This document shows, piece after piece, positions 1-11,564 of a stretch of DNA of 64,000 nt. Under the pieces are notes generated by a model. The model saw nothing but the letters and a program-made list of their open reading frames with translations, ran no database searches and was not told the origin of the DNA. Positions within the stretch are counted from its first letter, which is position 1. The number at the start of each line of letters is the position of its first letter. The position numbers were made by a program, and so were the translations under genes. The DNA comes from Mycteria americana (taxonomy: Eukaryota > Chordata > Aves > Ciconiiformes > Ciconiidae), in NCBI RefSeq assembly GCF_035582795.1, contig NW_027445624.1:1674001-1738000 (forward strand), written 5' to 3'.

Positions 1-978
1 CCTGCAGGGAGCACAAACCACTGAGCCGGCACTGAAAAGCTGGAGTTAAGGAAAAAAGATAAAGCTGGAGTTCTGGGGAAGCTGCGTCTCTGGGCTCTGT
101 CCCCAGGGTTCATCCTCTCTCCCTGTCCCCTAACAAGAGGTAGCCGTCCCATTTTGGAACGAGGAAAGATGCCCTTGTCATCCTCATGGCAGTGGCCCAG
201 GCAGACCTGCGGACAGAGGGTGGGACTGACTGTGGATGTCCCCGGCAGGGGCCTGGGGAATCCGGGGAAAGCCGCACACACTCCTGACCGAGGCACGGTG
301 GCTTAGGGACCTCCTTGCTAAGCAGATGGCAACACCGTATGGTTGCTGATTGGAAACCCTGGCCGCTGCTTCCCCACTAAACGGCTGGCAGAGAAGCGAG
401 GACCATTGCTGTTGAGCACCGGCAGGCAGGACCGAGCACAGGACAAGGCAACGCGACGAGTTGCCATGCCCAGTTCCGCACAGCCACAAGAACTCACCAT
501 ATGGTCACATTTTGGGACTGATTCTGCTCCCTCCTAAAACTCTCCTGGCCTCACTAGGCTATGCCAGTACTTCATGCTGGTCTGGATTCTTACAGACTGG
601 AGAGAATGGCCCCTCCCAACACCACCACCACCCCCCCCAGTTTCCGTTGGGGTCGGAACGTTGGTCCGTTGGAGCCAACAGCCACCAGTGCCGGCGGGAC
701 GGAGCTGTGCTGGCACGGAGCGGCACGGGGAGGAGGCAGGGTCTGGCCGAGCAGCGCTGCCCCGGCACCAGCACCAGCACCCCACTTCCCATCCTCGCTG
801 TCGCCGGCTGGGCCGTGTCCTTGGTGCACAGCGAGGGTCCTCCTGTCCCGGGTGGGATGGGCCAGGCCAACTGCTGCTGCGGCTCCAGGTGGGCTCCTCC
901 CGGGCCTCGGGGACACGCGTGTGCAGCCCAGCCCCGCAGCAGCAGCATCGCTCATGCCCGCCGCTCTCTGCTCCGCAG
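1..978. other. GC-rich stretch upstream of the first recognised RhoGAP-gene exon
   Basis: No exon could be assigned with confidence. Open frames here are long on both strands because the sequence is GC-rich. The missing 5' exon(s) of the ARHGAP20-like gene should end in phase 2 either here or to the left of the window. A CAC/CCC-rich tract occurs at about 616-640. Confidence 0.4.
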
Positions 979-3900
979 GGAGGCTCTCGCCGATGCCGAG
1001 CCGGTGCTGAGCGCGGACGTGCGGCTGACGCGGGGCCGCAAGAGGAGCGAGCGGCGTCTTCTCCTCCTCCCCGAGGAACTGGTGGTGGCCAAGTTGCAGT
1101 AAGGCCCAGAGACCCCAGCTGCCTTTCCCCATGCCTGGCCCTGGCAGCAGGGCAGGGACACCCTGGCCCCAGCCCCAGGACCCGGGGCCTTGGCGCTGGA
1201 TGCACCAGTGTCCGTCCCAGCGGCAGGTGGGGGACAGGGCTCTGCCCCGGGGCACCCCAAGGAGGCCGCCTCCCGCTCCCTGCCTGCCTCTCCTCTCTGC
1301 AGACGCGGCACCGCCCTGCGCCCACAGCTCCGCCTGGCCCTGGACCAGCTGTGGGTGCTGAGCGGCGGGAAGGAGGCGGCGGGGGAGGAAGGAGAGGAGG
1401 AGGAGGAGGAAGGCAGCGGCAAGGACAGGACCTCCCTCATCCTCGCCTGGCCCACCGGGTCCTGCCTTGCCACTTTCGGGTGAGTCGTGGTGCCACGTCC
1501 CACAGCGGGGCTGGGTGGTGCGGTGCGGTGCTGGCCCCCGTCCTCTCGGGTCTGGCAGCTGCGGTCAGGGCTGGCAAGGGGCAGGAGATGTTCCCAACCA
1601 TGGCCCCGCCATGCTGTGAGGGGCCTCTGCCCTCCGTGCAGAGCCTGGGCAGGGAGCGGGCAGCACGCCGGCAGGGAGGGAGGGAGGCTGGGTTTGCCGG
1701 CTCGGGGCTGAGGGGTGGGCATGCAGGCCGCCGGAACGAGAGGGATGGGGGGCATTTCCAGGTCCTCTGTCCCTTGGTCACCTTTGGTCAGCAGAAGGGA
1801 AGGCCAAAAGCAGCTCCTCTGGCAGGACAGAGGGAGCCGGGCCTTTGGCAGCCCCTCTGTCCTGCCCCACGGGACTCCCTCCTGCCCCTGTGTCCTTCCC
1901 CACGGGGCAGGGCCGTGCAGGCGCCTGCCTCTGCCCACGGGCTGGGGGGCAGCGGGGCCTGACGCTGTTTCTCCTGACGCTGTTTCTCCTCTCTTTCTGC
2001 AGCTCTCGCGCAGCGAAGGAGCTGTGGGTGGGCACGCTGCTGGGGTAAGCCGGGGGGTGCTCCAGGTGCAGCCGTATGGGGGAACACAGCTCCCCGGATG
2101 GGGAGAGGTGCCCCCACGGCTGCGGGCGGCTCTTGGGCAGATGGCGGACGAGCAGGGATGGAAAGCCTCTTCTTCCTCTGCTTGCAGAAGGGAGAGGCCG
2201 ACAGGGAAGTGGGGCTGAGGGCCTGGCAGGCAGGAGGTCTGCAGGCAGCTCTGCTCTCTGCTTGGCTGCGGGGCGGTAGCCAGGGGGGTCGGGGTCCCTT
2301 TGGAGAGAGAAGAGGTGGCTTGGGTCTGTCTCACTGAGGTCTCCCCACATCCCTTCCCTGTGCACAGGCAACCAGAAGGAGCGAGGAGGGCTCGTGTGAC
2401 CCAGCTGCCATCGATACAATTCCTAGAGAAGGAGCTGAGCCGCCACCATGCCGTGAGTGTCTCTCCAATCTCGGCTCTGTCCCCCGAGCACTGGTCCTCC
2501 AGCCAAGCCTCAGAAGCAGCACTCCTCACCTTCTTCCACTGCTTCTCTCTTGCCCAGTGGAGGACATTAAGTGCCAGGAGCCTGGAGACCCTGCTCGAGG
2601 GACAGGCAGAGGTGAGAATGGCTGCCTTTCACCTGCCTCTGGCTGTGCCAGAGTGCCAGGGGTCTGCGGCGAGGGGGGTGAGCTGCTGTGGGAGGGAGGG
2701 AGGGAGGGAGGGTTCTGCGGTGCCAGCTGGGGAGCTGAGAAGGCTGGGGAGCCACCAGGAACGCCGGCCCGTCCTTGCTGGCGGCGCGGGGGGAAACCTG
2801 CTGCGCGAGGCAGAGAGACTGGCAGGGCAGACGGTGCCAGCTCTGCCGCGCTCAGGCTGCTGGTGCCAGGTGGCAGCTCGCCAGTGGCCCTTTCCTCTGA
2901 GGGGCTGCTCTCTAAGCGCAGCCTGGTTCTTGCAGGATGATCCCAAGCAAGGACCTCCGCCAGTCCCATCTGGCCAGGCAGGGGGACTTTGCCACTCGGC
3001 AGGTGAGTTTTGGAAAGAAAGGCATCCTCCTGCAAGCGGCACGTCTGCTGAGCTGGGGCTGCTGCTGCTGCTGCTGCCCATTGCCCCAGGCAAGTGGGTC
3101 CCCATCGCTCTGCAGCAGGAGGGAGCTGAGCCCTCGAGAGCGCTCGAGGTGCCGCCTGCCGCAGCTCCGTGCTCAGAGCTGGGCGGATGGGTCCCGGCTC
3201 CTTGGGCAGAGCCGGGAGGAGCTGCGCTCATTTTTCCCTTGAGTGTTGCCATGCAGGTTTGGCACCCCGAGGGAGGACCTGACCCGGAGGAGCAAGGACA
3301 CGCGCCGGGCAGCGGCTGCTGGACGTGGTTCTGCAGGGACACGGAGCCTCTGCTGCTGCCCACAGCTCGGAGGAGGGCAGGGCGAGGGCCGGGCCAGGCT
3401 GTCGTGGTGGCACGCCCACTCTCGGGAGCCTCTGAGCCGGAGCCGCTGAGCCAGAGCCGTGGTTCCAGCTGCTCTCTCCCTGCCCGTCCTGCCGCACCGC
3501 TCAGCACCGCGCCGCAGGCAGGGCAGGGCAGGCTCCAAGAGCGCTGGCCTGGCAGTCTCCATTGATGGGCTCTTGCCCTGTTTTCCTTTGCAGCAGGAGG
3601 GAGCAGGAGGAGGAGGAGGAGGGGGCTGCCCTGGCCCTTGGCTCTGTGGCGGACCCGGGCCGCTGCCGAGGCACCAGGGCAGGCAGGGTCCGGCTGCAGC
3701 CGGGCGCTCTTTGGCCAGCCCCTGGCAGCCCTCTGCGGGGAGGACGGCACGCTGCCCCAGCCCATCCAGGTAAGCCAGCCTGCACAGGGGTCCCCAGCCC
3801 TGCGCCTTCTTGCAGAGGCGGTGTCCCCAGGAGAGGGACCATGCAGCTCCGGGGACAGGGGCTTTGGCTCTTCACCCCCAGCACACGCTTCTGGTGCCAG

Positions 3901-6656
3901 CCCCCCGGGGGGGCAGTGCTCTGGCCACCACTCTTGCAAGGCAGCTCCTCAGCCAAGTGACTGTCCTCCTGCCTCTCCTGCAGGAGCTGCTGGCTGTCCT
4001 TCACCAGGAAGGGCCATCAACGGAGGGGATATTCCGGAGAGCTGCTAGTGGGACATCGCTGAGGGAGCTGAGGGAGGCCCTGGACCACGGCGCAGACATT
4101 GACCTGGGAAGCCAGCCTGCGCTCCTGCTGGCCATCATCTTGAAGGTGAGCGCTTCTGGCCTGCAGCTCAAGAGCTCCTGGCTGGCCTGGAGTCACCAAA
4201 GGCTCACCTGCAGCCCTCGGCACTGCAGGACTTCCTCCGAAGCATCCCCGCCAAGCTCCTCGTGACCCACCTCTACGAGGACTGGATGACAGCGCTGGGA
4301 AGGACAAGCAAGCAGGAGAAGGTGGAAGAGCTGAAAGCGTAAGCGTGGCCAGCAGCCTGCCTGTTCAGCAGGAGCACTGACCGCTGGCTGAGAGCACCTG
4401 GAAAGCTGCGCAACACAGCCACTGGCTCCCACCCGCCTTGTGCAAGCCTGGGGGATGGCTGTGGGCAACGTCTGCTTTACTGGCGTTGTGTTCCTGTTCC
4501 CTCAGGGTGGCCGACAAGTTGCCTGCAGCAAATCTCCTCCTCCTCAAGCGGCTGCTGTCCCTCCTCCAGCATATCGGCCACAACGCGTCCACCAGCAGGA
4601 TGAGCTGCAGCAATCTGGCCATCTGTGTTGGGCCAAACCTGCTGAGCCCAGCCAACGAGGACCTGCTCCCACTGGAGGCCATGCTGGAGGTGACTCAGAA
4701 GGTACGCTGTATTTACTGGCCAGCTGCAGCCTTCTGGGCCCATCAGAGCTTGGCTATTCAGAGATGCCTGGCTGCCTCCTCCCTTGAGCAAATGCTGGTG
4801 GGGTGGCTGCCTGGAAGAGCAGCCCCACAGCGACAGCCTTCTGTGCAGAGGCAAGGGTGAGGAGTGGGAAAGACTGCTGGACACGTCTTCAGGCACCTGC
4901 GCTGAAAGCAAGGCTTTCTTGTGTGCAGGTGAATGTGCTGGTGGAGTTCCTGATTGAGAACTGCTGTGAACTCTTTGGGGAGGAGATGGCTGGCCTTTCC
5001 AGTGCCTCAGCTGAGGAGTCGCCAGCGCCCATGGGCAGATGCACAGGTATGAGAAGGGACTGAGGGTCGTCACAAGCTCAGTCTTCTGCTCTTATTCCTT
5101 ACCGTGTTCCTGGCAGGCACCTAAGAAAATGGAGTGAGCTGCTGAGTGCTCGAGACCTGAGAGTGGTGCTTTCCTATCGGAAGGCTGCCCACATGGTCAG
5201 AGCGGCTGGGTTAACATAGCAAATGCTACTGACCGTGTTCGGCACCTGCCCTGCACTTGCCCATCAGGCAGGTGCTTTGCAAGCGCTGCTCCTGCCTCAG
5301 GGTGGTTTCTGGTGGGGCTGGGCATCACGTGTTGTTGTTTCAGCCCCGCTTGTCCCGTGGCCTCTGTTTGGCCACTGCCTCTCGAGGCATGAAGGGTTTG
5401 CTCTGCAAGACGAGCTGTAGTCTGAGGGCCTGGGCTCTGACTTTGGCAACCTGCTGACGGAGGTGTCCTTTTGCTAATCCTTTCCATTTGATGCAGCAGA
5501 GGTGGCAGAAGACAGGGCATCAGGGGCCAAGAAGACAACTGGTGTAGGCCTTCGGGTGGGTTTTGCTTTCGCTGTTTTTTACTTCCAAGATGTCACTTTT
5601 CTGCACGTGTGTTTGTTTTCTAGATCTGTCTACGGAAGAGCAAAGTGGCCCTGCAGTCAAAGCAGACACCGAGCACCATGCAAAAGCCGTCCTGGATGCA
5701 CCCCCTGGTCTGCTCGGCGTCCTCAAAGAAGCCGGGGGAGATAAGGTGGTGATGTCAGAAACGGGAGAGGTATATCGGGTGCACAAACCCTGTGACAGCG
5801 TATCTGGTGTAGGAGGGTAGTTTCTGATGAGGCCAAATAACTGCTGTGCCTCGTGCTGGCAGTAGATCTGTTGTGTGTTTTGGTTAGCCCTCCCCCAGCA
5901 CGATCCATGGTAAGTAAAACTGCAAGGCTTGTTTCTCAAATGCGTTAGGCAGGTGCTTAATCAAAGAAACCACCTACAGAACACCTAGAAAAAGAGAGAG
6001 GGGAGTAGCTGCCACCTTCAGAGGAGTTTAGCTGGGTTCCTACTTCATCAGAGCTCCCTGAAGTCTGTTTGGGGTGGGGGCGGTGGGAGTGGACTGTGCG
6101 AAATGTGAATGACGCCCAAGGGATCTTCTCTGCAGAGCTAAGGTGGCAATTTGGCAAAGAGTTGCTTACTACTCCAGGCTGCCTCTTGCCACCTGTTAAC
6201 TCCAACATCTCTGTTGTAGGCACCTCAAGCTTTGCCTCCAACCACCCCCAAGAGCGCAGCAGGGTCCCTGGTATGCCCAGAAGAACTGGCGAGCCTTTTG
6301 GAGGAAAGAAGGTAAAATGAGCTTGCTTTGGTTAAAGTAAGAACTGACTCAAGTAGGTCATGGCTTTACCTATCTCCTAACACTGTGGGACGGAAAGGTT
6401 TGCAGGCTCTCCCCAGGACAACAAGGACCAAAGAACCAGAAAGAGAAAACAGGCCTGGGGAGAGGAGAGCGAAAGCCAAACAGAAAGGAAAAGGAGGAAG
6501 AGAGAAAACGTTTTGGGGACTGACACCCGAAAACATCCAGGAAGGTGCAGAAGGTGCAGAAGCCCAGGTGTGTCCCAGGCTCTGCTGTCTGTCTTTCACA
6601 GCTCTGAACACTGCTCTCAGTCAGTCCAGCCATCCTGGAGTCAAAGCCAGCAATAG
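979..6656 (+). CDS. ARHGAP20-like Rho GTPase-activating protein (multi-exon, 5' end missing)
   Basis: Exons read as 979-1098, 1303-1479, 2003-2044, 2368-2452, 2558-2611, 2936-3002, 3594 or 3597-3769, 3984-4145, 4229-4338, 4506-4701, 4929-5046, 5497-5555, 5624-5745, 6220-6311 and 6406-6656. All have AG/GT borders and all phases agree, giving about 608 codons ending in TAG. Exons 1-3 resemble the PH domain of ARHGAP20 (LTRGRKRSERRLLLLPEE, then LAWPTGSCLATF). Exons from 3594 to 5046 form a RhoGAP domain: ALFGQPLAALCGEDGTLPQP, arginine-finger motif GIFRRAAS, DFLRSIPAKLL, SNLAICVGPNLLSP and FLIENCCELFGEE. Such domains speed GTP hydrolysis by Rho GTPases in the cytosol. The region between PH and RhoGAP, where ARHGAP20 has a Ras-associating domain, is short and hardly recognisable. 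An acidic Glu/Gly insert lies within the PH part. The C-terminal tail is basic. The 5746 donor (GTGGTG) is weak. The first coding exons were not found. Birds are known to carry several ARHGAP20-like loci, so a specific symbol is not assigned. Confidence 0.8.
3594..5046 (+). other. RhoGAP domain exons (catalytic part of the ARHGAP20-like gene)
   Basis: Five consecutive exons with conserved splice phases encode a complete RhoGAP fold of about 250 residues. The arginine finger (GIFRR at about 4029-4043), the helix DFLRSIP and the Asn in SNLAICVGP are all present, so nothing visible argues against catalysis. The first exon has a NAGNAG acceptor (CAGCAG at 3591-3596), which could add or drop one residue without changing frame. 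Confidence 0.85.
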
Positions 6657-6840
6657 TTATCTCTTCAGGGTTTTCAACAATTCCTTGTCAACTCTGTTTC
6701 CCAAAGAAAGGGGACCAAAACCATGCCTCTTGCTGCCTTTATGGTTTGACCAGTGCTTTCTGACTCTTTTGTTGCAGGTGCCAATTCACTTTCTCTGGCT
6801 GAACCGCTGTGAATTCTGGGCCCCCACGCTTGATGACCAG

Positions 6841-6846
6841 AATAAA
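6841..6846 (+). terminator. Polyadenylation signal AATAAA for the ARHGAP20-like gene
   Basis: AATAAA lies 185 bases after the predicted stop at 6654-6656 and is followed by a T/G-rich stretch. This fits a short 3' UTR ending near 6860-6870. Confidence 0.6.
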
Positions 6847-7128
6847 ATGACCTTTTGTGTCTTCTGACTGTGTCTGCCATAGGATAGTCTGGACGAGGTA
6901 GATGGGTTTTTGTGATGAATCCTAGGGGAGGAGTTTGGGACCATCCCTTGACCCAGAGTCCTTTCCAGTGGGCAGCAGGGCTGAGTTCCCGTGCTTTAGG
7001 AGTCAAACCACAGCACAGAGTCACACCGGAGGGTGGAGGTTGGACAGGACCTCTGGAGTGCGACCGTTCGCTCAATTCCCGCTCGGATTGTGGCTAACAC
7101 AAAGCTCATGCTAAGGCCTGACGTCTAT

Positions 7129-7625
7129 TTGACTATGATTAGTAACCGGTAGTGCGGTGTGCTGGTGATTAGTCAAGTAGTTTTGTACCTGAACGATTGG
7201 AGGGTATAAGAACCCTGTGTAAAAGCACATTCGGGGTGCCCCAGTTGGGCTGTGACACGGCATGCGCATGAAAAATATCTTTGCCCTTGAAATTCTATAC
7301 TTTCCGTCCCGGCTGGCACGGGCCGGTTGTAAATTTTTCGTGGCACTGGCTCGGGGCTCACCTGTGGGCAGGGGTTTTTGCTGGATGAGGTCCAGGCAGC
7401 ACTGGACGAGGCCATAGAGGGGGTTGAGCAAGCGGGGCAGCTGGTGCAGCGCCAGCTCTGGGATCTCAGCGTGCAAACCCCAGCCAGCGATGCCCGCTCG
7501 CTGGCCAGGCATGAGCTGAGTTTTCACGTTCAGCCAGTCCCTGCCTGGACCTGCGGGGCAGCTGCGGCTCCTTCCCGGGGCTGGATCCAGGTCACCAGCA
7601 GTGATGTGGGTCAGCGATGGTGATG
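7129..7625 (-). repeat. Inverted duplication, arm 1 (partner at 32905-33404), carrying an exon-like segment
   Basis: Read on the minus strand, this matches 32905-33404 of the plus strand over about 500 bases with scattered substitutions. The shared sequence includes an open segment encoding EIPELALHQLPRLLNPLY and then CCLDLIQQKPLPT, ending at the same CCCACAG/GTGAGC splice donor in both arms. Downstream both arms share the unspliced sequence up to the ACCATAGTC/ATCATAGTC region. The coded segment belongs to no family I recognise. The arm stops exactly where the CR1 element begins. Confidence 0.8.
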
Positions 7626-7905
7626 CTGGTACCACAGAATCACAGAATCATACAGTTTGGAAAAGACCTTTAAGATCATCGAGTCCAACCATAAACCTAA
7701 CACTGCCAAGACCACCACTACACCATGTCCCTCAGCACCTCATCCAAACGTCTTTTAAATACTGCCAGGGATGGCGACTCAACCACTTCTCTGGGCAGCC
7801 TATTCCAGTGTTTGATAACCCTTTCAGTGAAGAAAAATTTCCTAATATCCAGTCTAAACATCCCCTGGCACAACTTGAGGCCATTTCCTCTTGTCCTATT
7901 ACTTG

Positions 7906-9206
7906 TTACCTGGGAGAAGAGACCGACCCCACCTCTCTACAACCTCCTTTCAGGGCATTGTAGAGAGCGATGAGGTCTCCCCTCAGCCTCCTTTTCTCCA
8001 GGCTAAACAACCCCAGGTCCCTCAGCCGCTCCCCATCAGCCTTGTGCTCCAGACCCTTCCCCAGTTTCGTTGCCCTTCTCTGGACACGCGCCAGCCCCTC
8101 AATGTCTCTCTTGTAGTGGGGGGCCCAAAACTGAACATAGGATTCGAGGTGCGGCCTCACCAGTGCCGAGGACAGGGGATGATCACTGCCCTAGTCCTGC
8201 TGGCCACACTATTTCTGATACAAGCCAGGATGCCATTGGCTTTCTTGGCCACCTGGGCACACTGCTGGCTCATATTCAGGCGGCTGTCAACCAACACCCC
8301 CAGGTCCTTCTCTGCCAGGCAGCTTTCCAGCCACTCTTCCCCACGCCTGTAGCGTTGCATGGGGTTGCTGTGGCCCAAGTGCAGGACCTGGCACTGAGCC
8401 CTGTTGAAACTCATACAATTGGCCCCCGCCCATCGATCCAGCCTGTCCAGGTCCCTCTGCAGAGCCTTCCTCCCCTCCAGCAGATCAACACTCCCGCACA
8501 ACTTGGTGTCATCTGCAAACTGACTGAGGGTGCACTCGATCCCTTCGCCCAGATCATTGATAAAGATTGTAAACAGGAGTGGCCCCAACACAGAGCCCTG
8601 GGGAACACGGCTTGTGACCGGCCGCCAACTGGAGTAAACTCCATTCACCACCACTCTTTGGGCCCGGCCACCCAGCCAGTTCTTTACCCAGCCAAGAGTA
8701 CACCCGTCCAAGCCATGAGCAGCCAGTTTCTCCAGGAGAATGCTGTGGGAAACCGTGTCAAAGGCTTTACTGTAGTCTAGATAGACAACATCCACAGCCT
8801 TTCCCTCATCCACTAGGCAGGTCACCTTGTCATAGAAGGAGATCAGGTTGGTCAAGCAGGACCTGCCTTTCCTGAACCCATGCTGGCTGGGCTTGATCCC
8901 TTGGTTATTCTCTACATGCCGTGTGATGGCACTCAGGATGATCTGCTCCATCAGCTTCCCCGGTACCGAGGTCAGGCTGACAGGCCTGTAGTTCCCAGGG
9001 TCCTCCTTCCGGCCCTTCTTGTAGATGGGTGTCACCTTTGCTAATCTCCAGTCAGCAGGGACCTCCCCAGTTAGCCAGGACTGCTGGTAAATGATGGAAA
9101 GGGGCTTGGTGAGCACATCTGCCAGTTCCTTCAGTACTCTCGCGTGGATCTCATCAGGCCCCATAGACTTGTAAGTGTCTAAGTGGTGCAGCAGGTCACT
9201 CACCAT
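7906..9206 (-). pseudogene. CR1 ORF2 reverse transcriptase region
   Basis: A 349-codon open frame (9206-8157) contains the RT palm motifs: [62 protein letters not shown] and the catalytic box QFADDTKLC. The C-terminal part ([31 protein letters not shown]) continues in a second frame at 8160-7906. The RT core looks intact, but a break near 8157 removes the tail from the same frame. It is a relic of a LINE, not a host gene. Confidence 0.92.
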
Positions 9207-9349
9207 TTCCCCCTGGATTATGGGGGCTCCATTCTAGTCCCCGTCCCTATCTTCCGGTTCAGGGGCCTGGGTACCCAGAGAACAATTGGCCCTGCTATTA
9301 AAGACTGAGGCAAAAAAGGCATTAAGTACCTCAGCCTTTCCCTCATCCT

Positions 9350-10548
9350 TGGTCACTGTGATCCCTCCCCGTCTACTAGGGGCTGGAGATTCTCCTTAGC
9401 TCTCCTTTTGCTGTTAATGTATCTGAAGAAGTATTTTTTGTTGTCTTTTACGGCAGTAGCCAGATTGAGCTCTAGCTCAGCTTTGGCCCTTCTAATTTTC
9501 TCCCTGCACAACCTCGCTACACCTTTGTAGTCCTCCTGAGTTGCCAGGGGTTCCCCTTCTTCCAGAGGTCGTAGACTCCCCTCATTTTCCTGAGTTCTAA
9601 CCAAAGCTCTCTATTCAGCCAGACCGGTCTTCTTCCCCGCCGGCTCGTCTTTCGGCACCTGGGGACAGCCTGCTCTTGTGCCTTTAGGACTTCCTCCTTA
9701 AAGAACATCCAGCCTTCCTGGACCCCTTTGCCCTTTAGGGCTGCCTCCCAGGGGACTCTCTCGACCAGTCTCCTAAACAGGCCAAAGTCTGCCCTCCGGA
9801 AGTCTAAGGTGGCAGTTTTGCTGACCCCCCTTGCCGCTTCTCCAAGTATCAAAAACTCTATCATTTCATGATCACTGCCCAAGACAGCCTCCAACCATCA
9901 CATGGCTCACAAGTCCTTCTCTGTTCGTGAACAACAGGTCCAGCGGGGCCCCTTCCCTCGTTGGCTCCCTCACCAGCTGTGTCAGGAAGTTATCTGCCAC
10001 ACACTCCAGGAACCTCCTAGACTGTTTCCTCTCTGCTGTATTGCATTTCCAGCAGACAGCCGTAGGTTGAAGTCCCCCACAAGAACAAGGGCTAGCGATC
10101 GTGAGGCTTCTCACAGCTGCTTATAGAATAGTTCATCTGTCTCCTCATCCTGGTTGGGTGGTCTGTAACAGACTCCCACCACAATATCTGCCTTGTTGGC
10201 CTTCCCCCTGATTCTTACCCATAGACACTACACCCTCTCGTCACCATCATCGAGCCCTAAACTATCCAGACACTCCCTAACGTATAGGGCTACCCCACCG
10301 CCTCTCCTGCCTTGCTTATCCCTCCTGAAGAGTTTATAGCCATCCGTCGCCACACTCCAGTTGTGCGAGTCAGCCCACCATGTTTCCGTGGTGGCAAACA
10401 TATCATCGTTTTCCTGATGTACAATGGCTTCCAGCTCCTCCTGCTTGTTGCCCATGCTGCGTGCAATGGCGTAGAGGCACTTCAGCTGGGCTGTCGTCCG
10501 TGTCTCCTTCACAGAGGAACAGCCCTTCTGTGCTTTGAGGGGTTTCAC
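9350..10548 (-). pseudogene. CR1 ORF2 endonuclease region (broken)
   Basis: Frames at 10548-10228, 10114-9872, 9894-9517 and 9604-9353 together follow the CR1 AP-endonuclease order. Recognisable pieces are SMGNKQEELEAIV, TETWWADSHNWS and RRDKQGRRGGGVALYVRE, then the linker before the RT. At least three frame changes break the continuity, so no active endonuclease is encoded. Confidence 0.85.
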
Positions 10549-10621
10549 TGGCGAAACAAGCTTCTTGGCTCCTATTGCCTCAGTATCCCCTAGCTCAACT
10601 CTGTCTAGTTTCGAGTCGAGT

Positions 10622-11185
10622 TTAAAGCTCTGTCGATGAGCCCTGCAAGCTCCTGAGCAAAGATTCTCTTTCCCCTTTGAGAAAGATGAATCCCATCAGA
10701 CGCCAGCAATCCTGGTGCTCTGTAGGCCATCTCAATGTCAAAAAACCAAAACCATGGCGATGACACCAGCCACGGAGCCATGAGTTAATAGATTGGGTAC
10801 CTCTGCTCCTTCTAGTGTCACTGCCCACACCTGGAAGGAGAGAGGAGAAAATAACCTGTGCTCCGAAGTCTCTTACCAGCCGTCCCAAGACCCTGAGGTC
10901 TCTTCTGATTGCCCTAGGACTTGGTGTTGCAGCTTCATCGCCCCCCACATGGAAGAGCAGTAGAGGGTAATAGTCCGAGGGCCATACCAGGCTAGGGAGT
11001 ATCCTCGTGACATCCCTCACCCGGGCCCCGGGGAGGCAGCAGACTTCCCTAAGAGGAGGGTCCGTCCGGCATAGCGGGCCCTCGCTTCCCCTCAGAAGGG
11101 AGTCGCCCACAACTATAACCCGTCTTCTCTTCCTTGTGGAGGTGGTGTTAATACGAGAGGTACGTTCTTCTGCCCTGGGCGACAC
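10622..11185 (-). pseudogene. CR1 ORF1 fragment with SGNH/GDSL-esterase-like domain
   Basis: This open segment of 187 codons starts basic, then shows the esterase-like block VIVVGDSLLRG. It continues with LPGARVRDV, LLFHVGGDEA and VIFSSLLPGV, the order seen in CR1 ORF1 proteins. The upstream part of ORF1, a coiled-coil-like ELWEEVGRLRSIREAE, lies at about 11540-11490 in another frame. A frameshift near 11150-11190 therefore separates the two halves. In CR1 this protein is thought to bind RNA and assist retrotransposition. Confidence 0.8.
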
Positions 11186-11564
11186 CTCTGGTGTAGGTGG
11201 ACTGTCACGCCATCCTCCATTGACTGGCCTTCCACCCCCAGGGCCTCATACCTGCTGTGCAGAGGCACCTGGGGAGGCGAGGTGGGCAAGGAGGGCGTTC
11301 GCCTGCCACCACGAGCGTGGACTTGCCTCCGCTCACTCTTCTCCTTGGAGCTGCTGCCTTCAGCCCGGTGCGGGGGGATACAGGATCCCCTTGATCGTGG
11401 GTTCTTACTGGTGGCTGCTGCTGCTCCTGTTCCTGTCTCGGGGGGCAGAGCATGGCACCACCAGTCTGTCTCTGTCTCAGCCTCCCTGATGCTCCTTAAC
11501 CTTCCTACCTCCTCCCATAGCTCTGCCACCACGCAGAGCAAATCATCCGCCTGCTTTCTGTTTA

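Larger units (their letters stand above)
7632..11560 (-). mobile_element. CR1 LINE, nearly complete but inactivated
   Basis: The element runs on the minus strand. Its 3' end is at about 7632, where the plus strand reads CACAGAATCACAGAATCATA, the complement of the short terminal repeats of CR1. From 5' to 3' it holds an ORF1-like region with an esterase-type domain (11560-10622), an AP-endonuclease region (10548-9350) and reverse transcriptase (9206-7906). Frameshifts and stops divide the second ORF into at least five pieces. The 5' end adjoins a T/G-rich repeat at about 11560, so the promoter UTR is missing or replaced. Confidence 0.93.

Noticed and set aside
534-2529. Long open frames on both strands, up to 525 codons
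   Set aside because: They overlap the ARHGAP20-like exons antisense or run through introns. The GC-rich sequence lacks stop codons and no domain is visible.
8070-8780. Plus-strand open frame of 236 codons
   Set aside because: It is the antisense of the CR1 reverse transcriptase.
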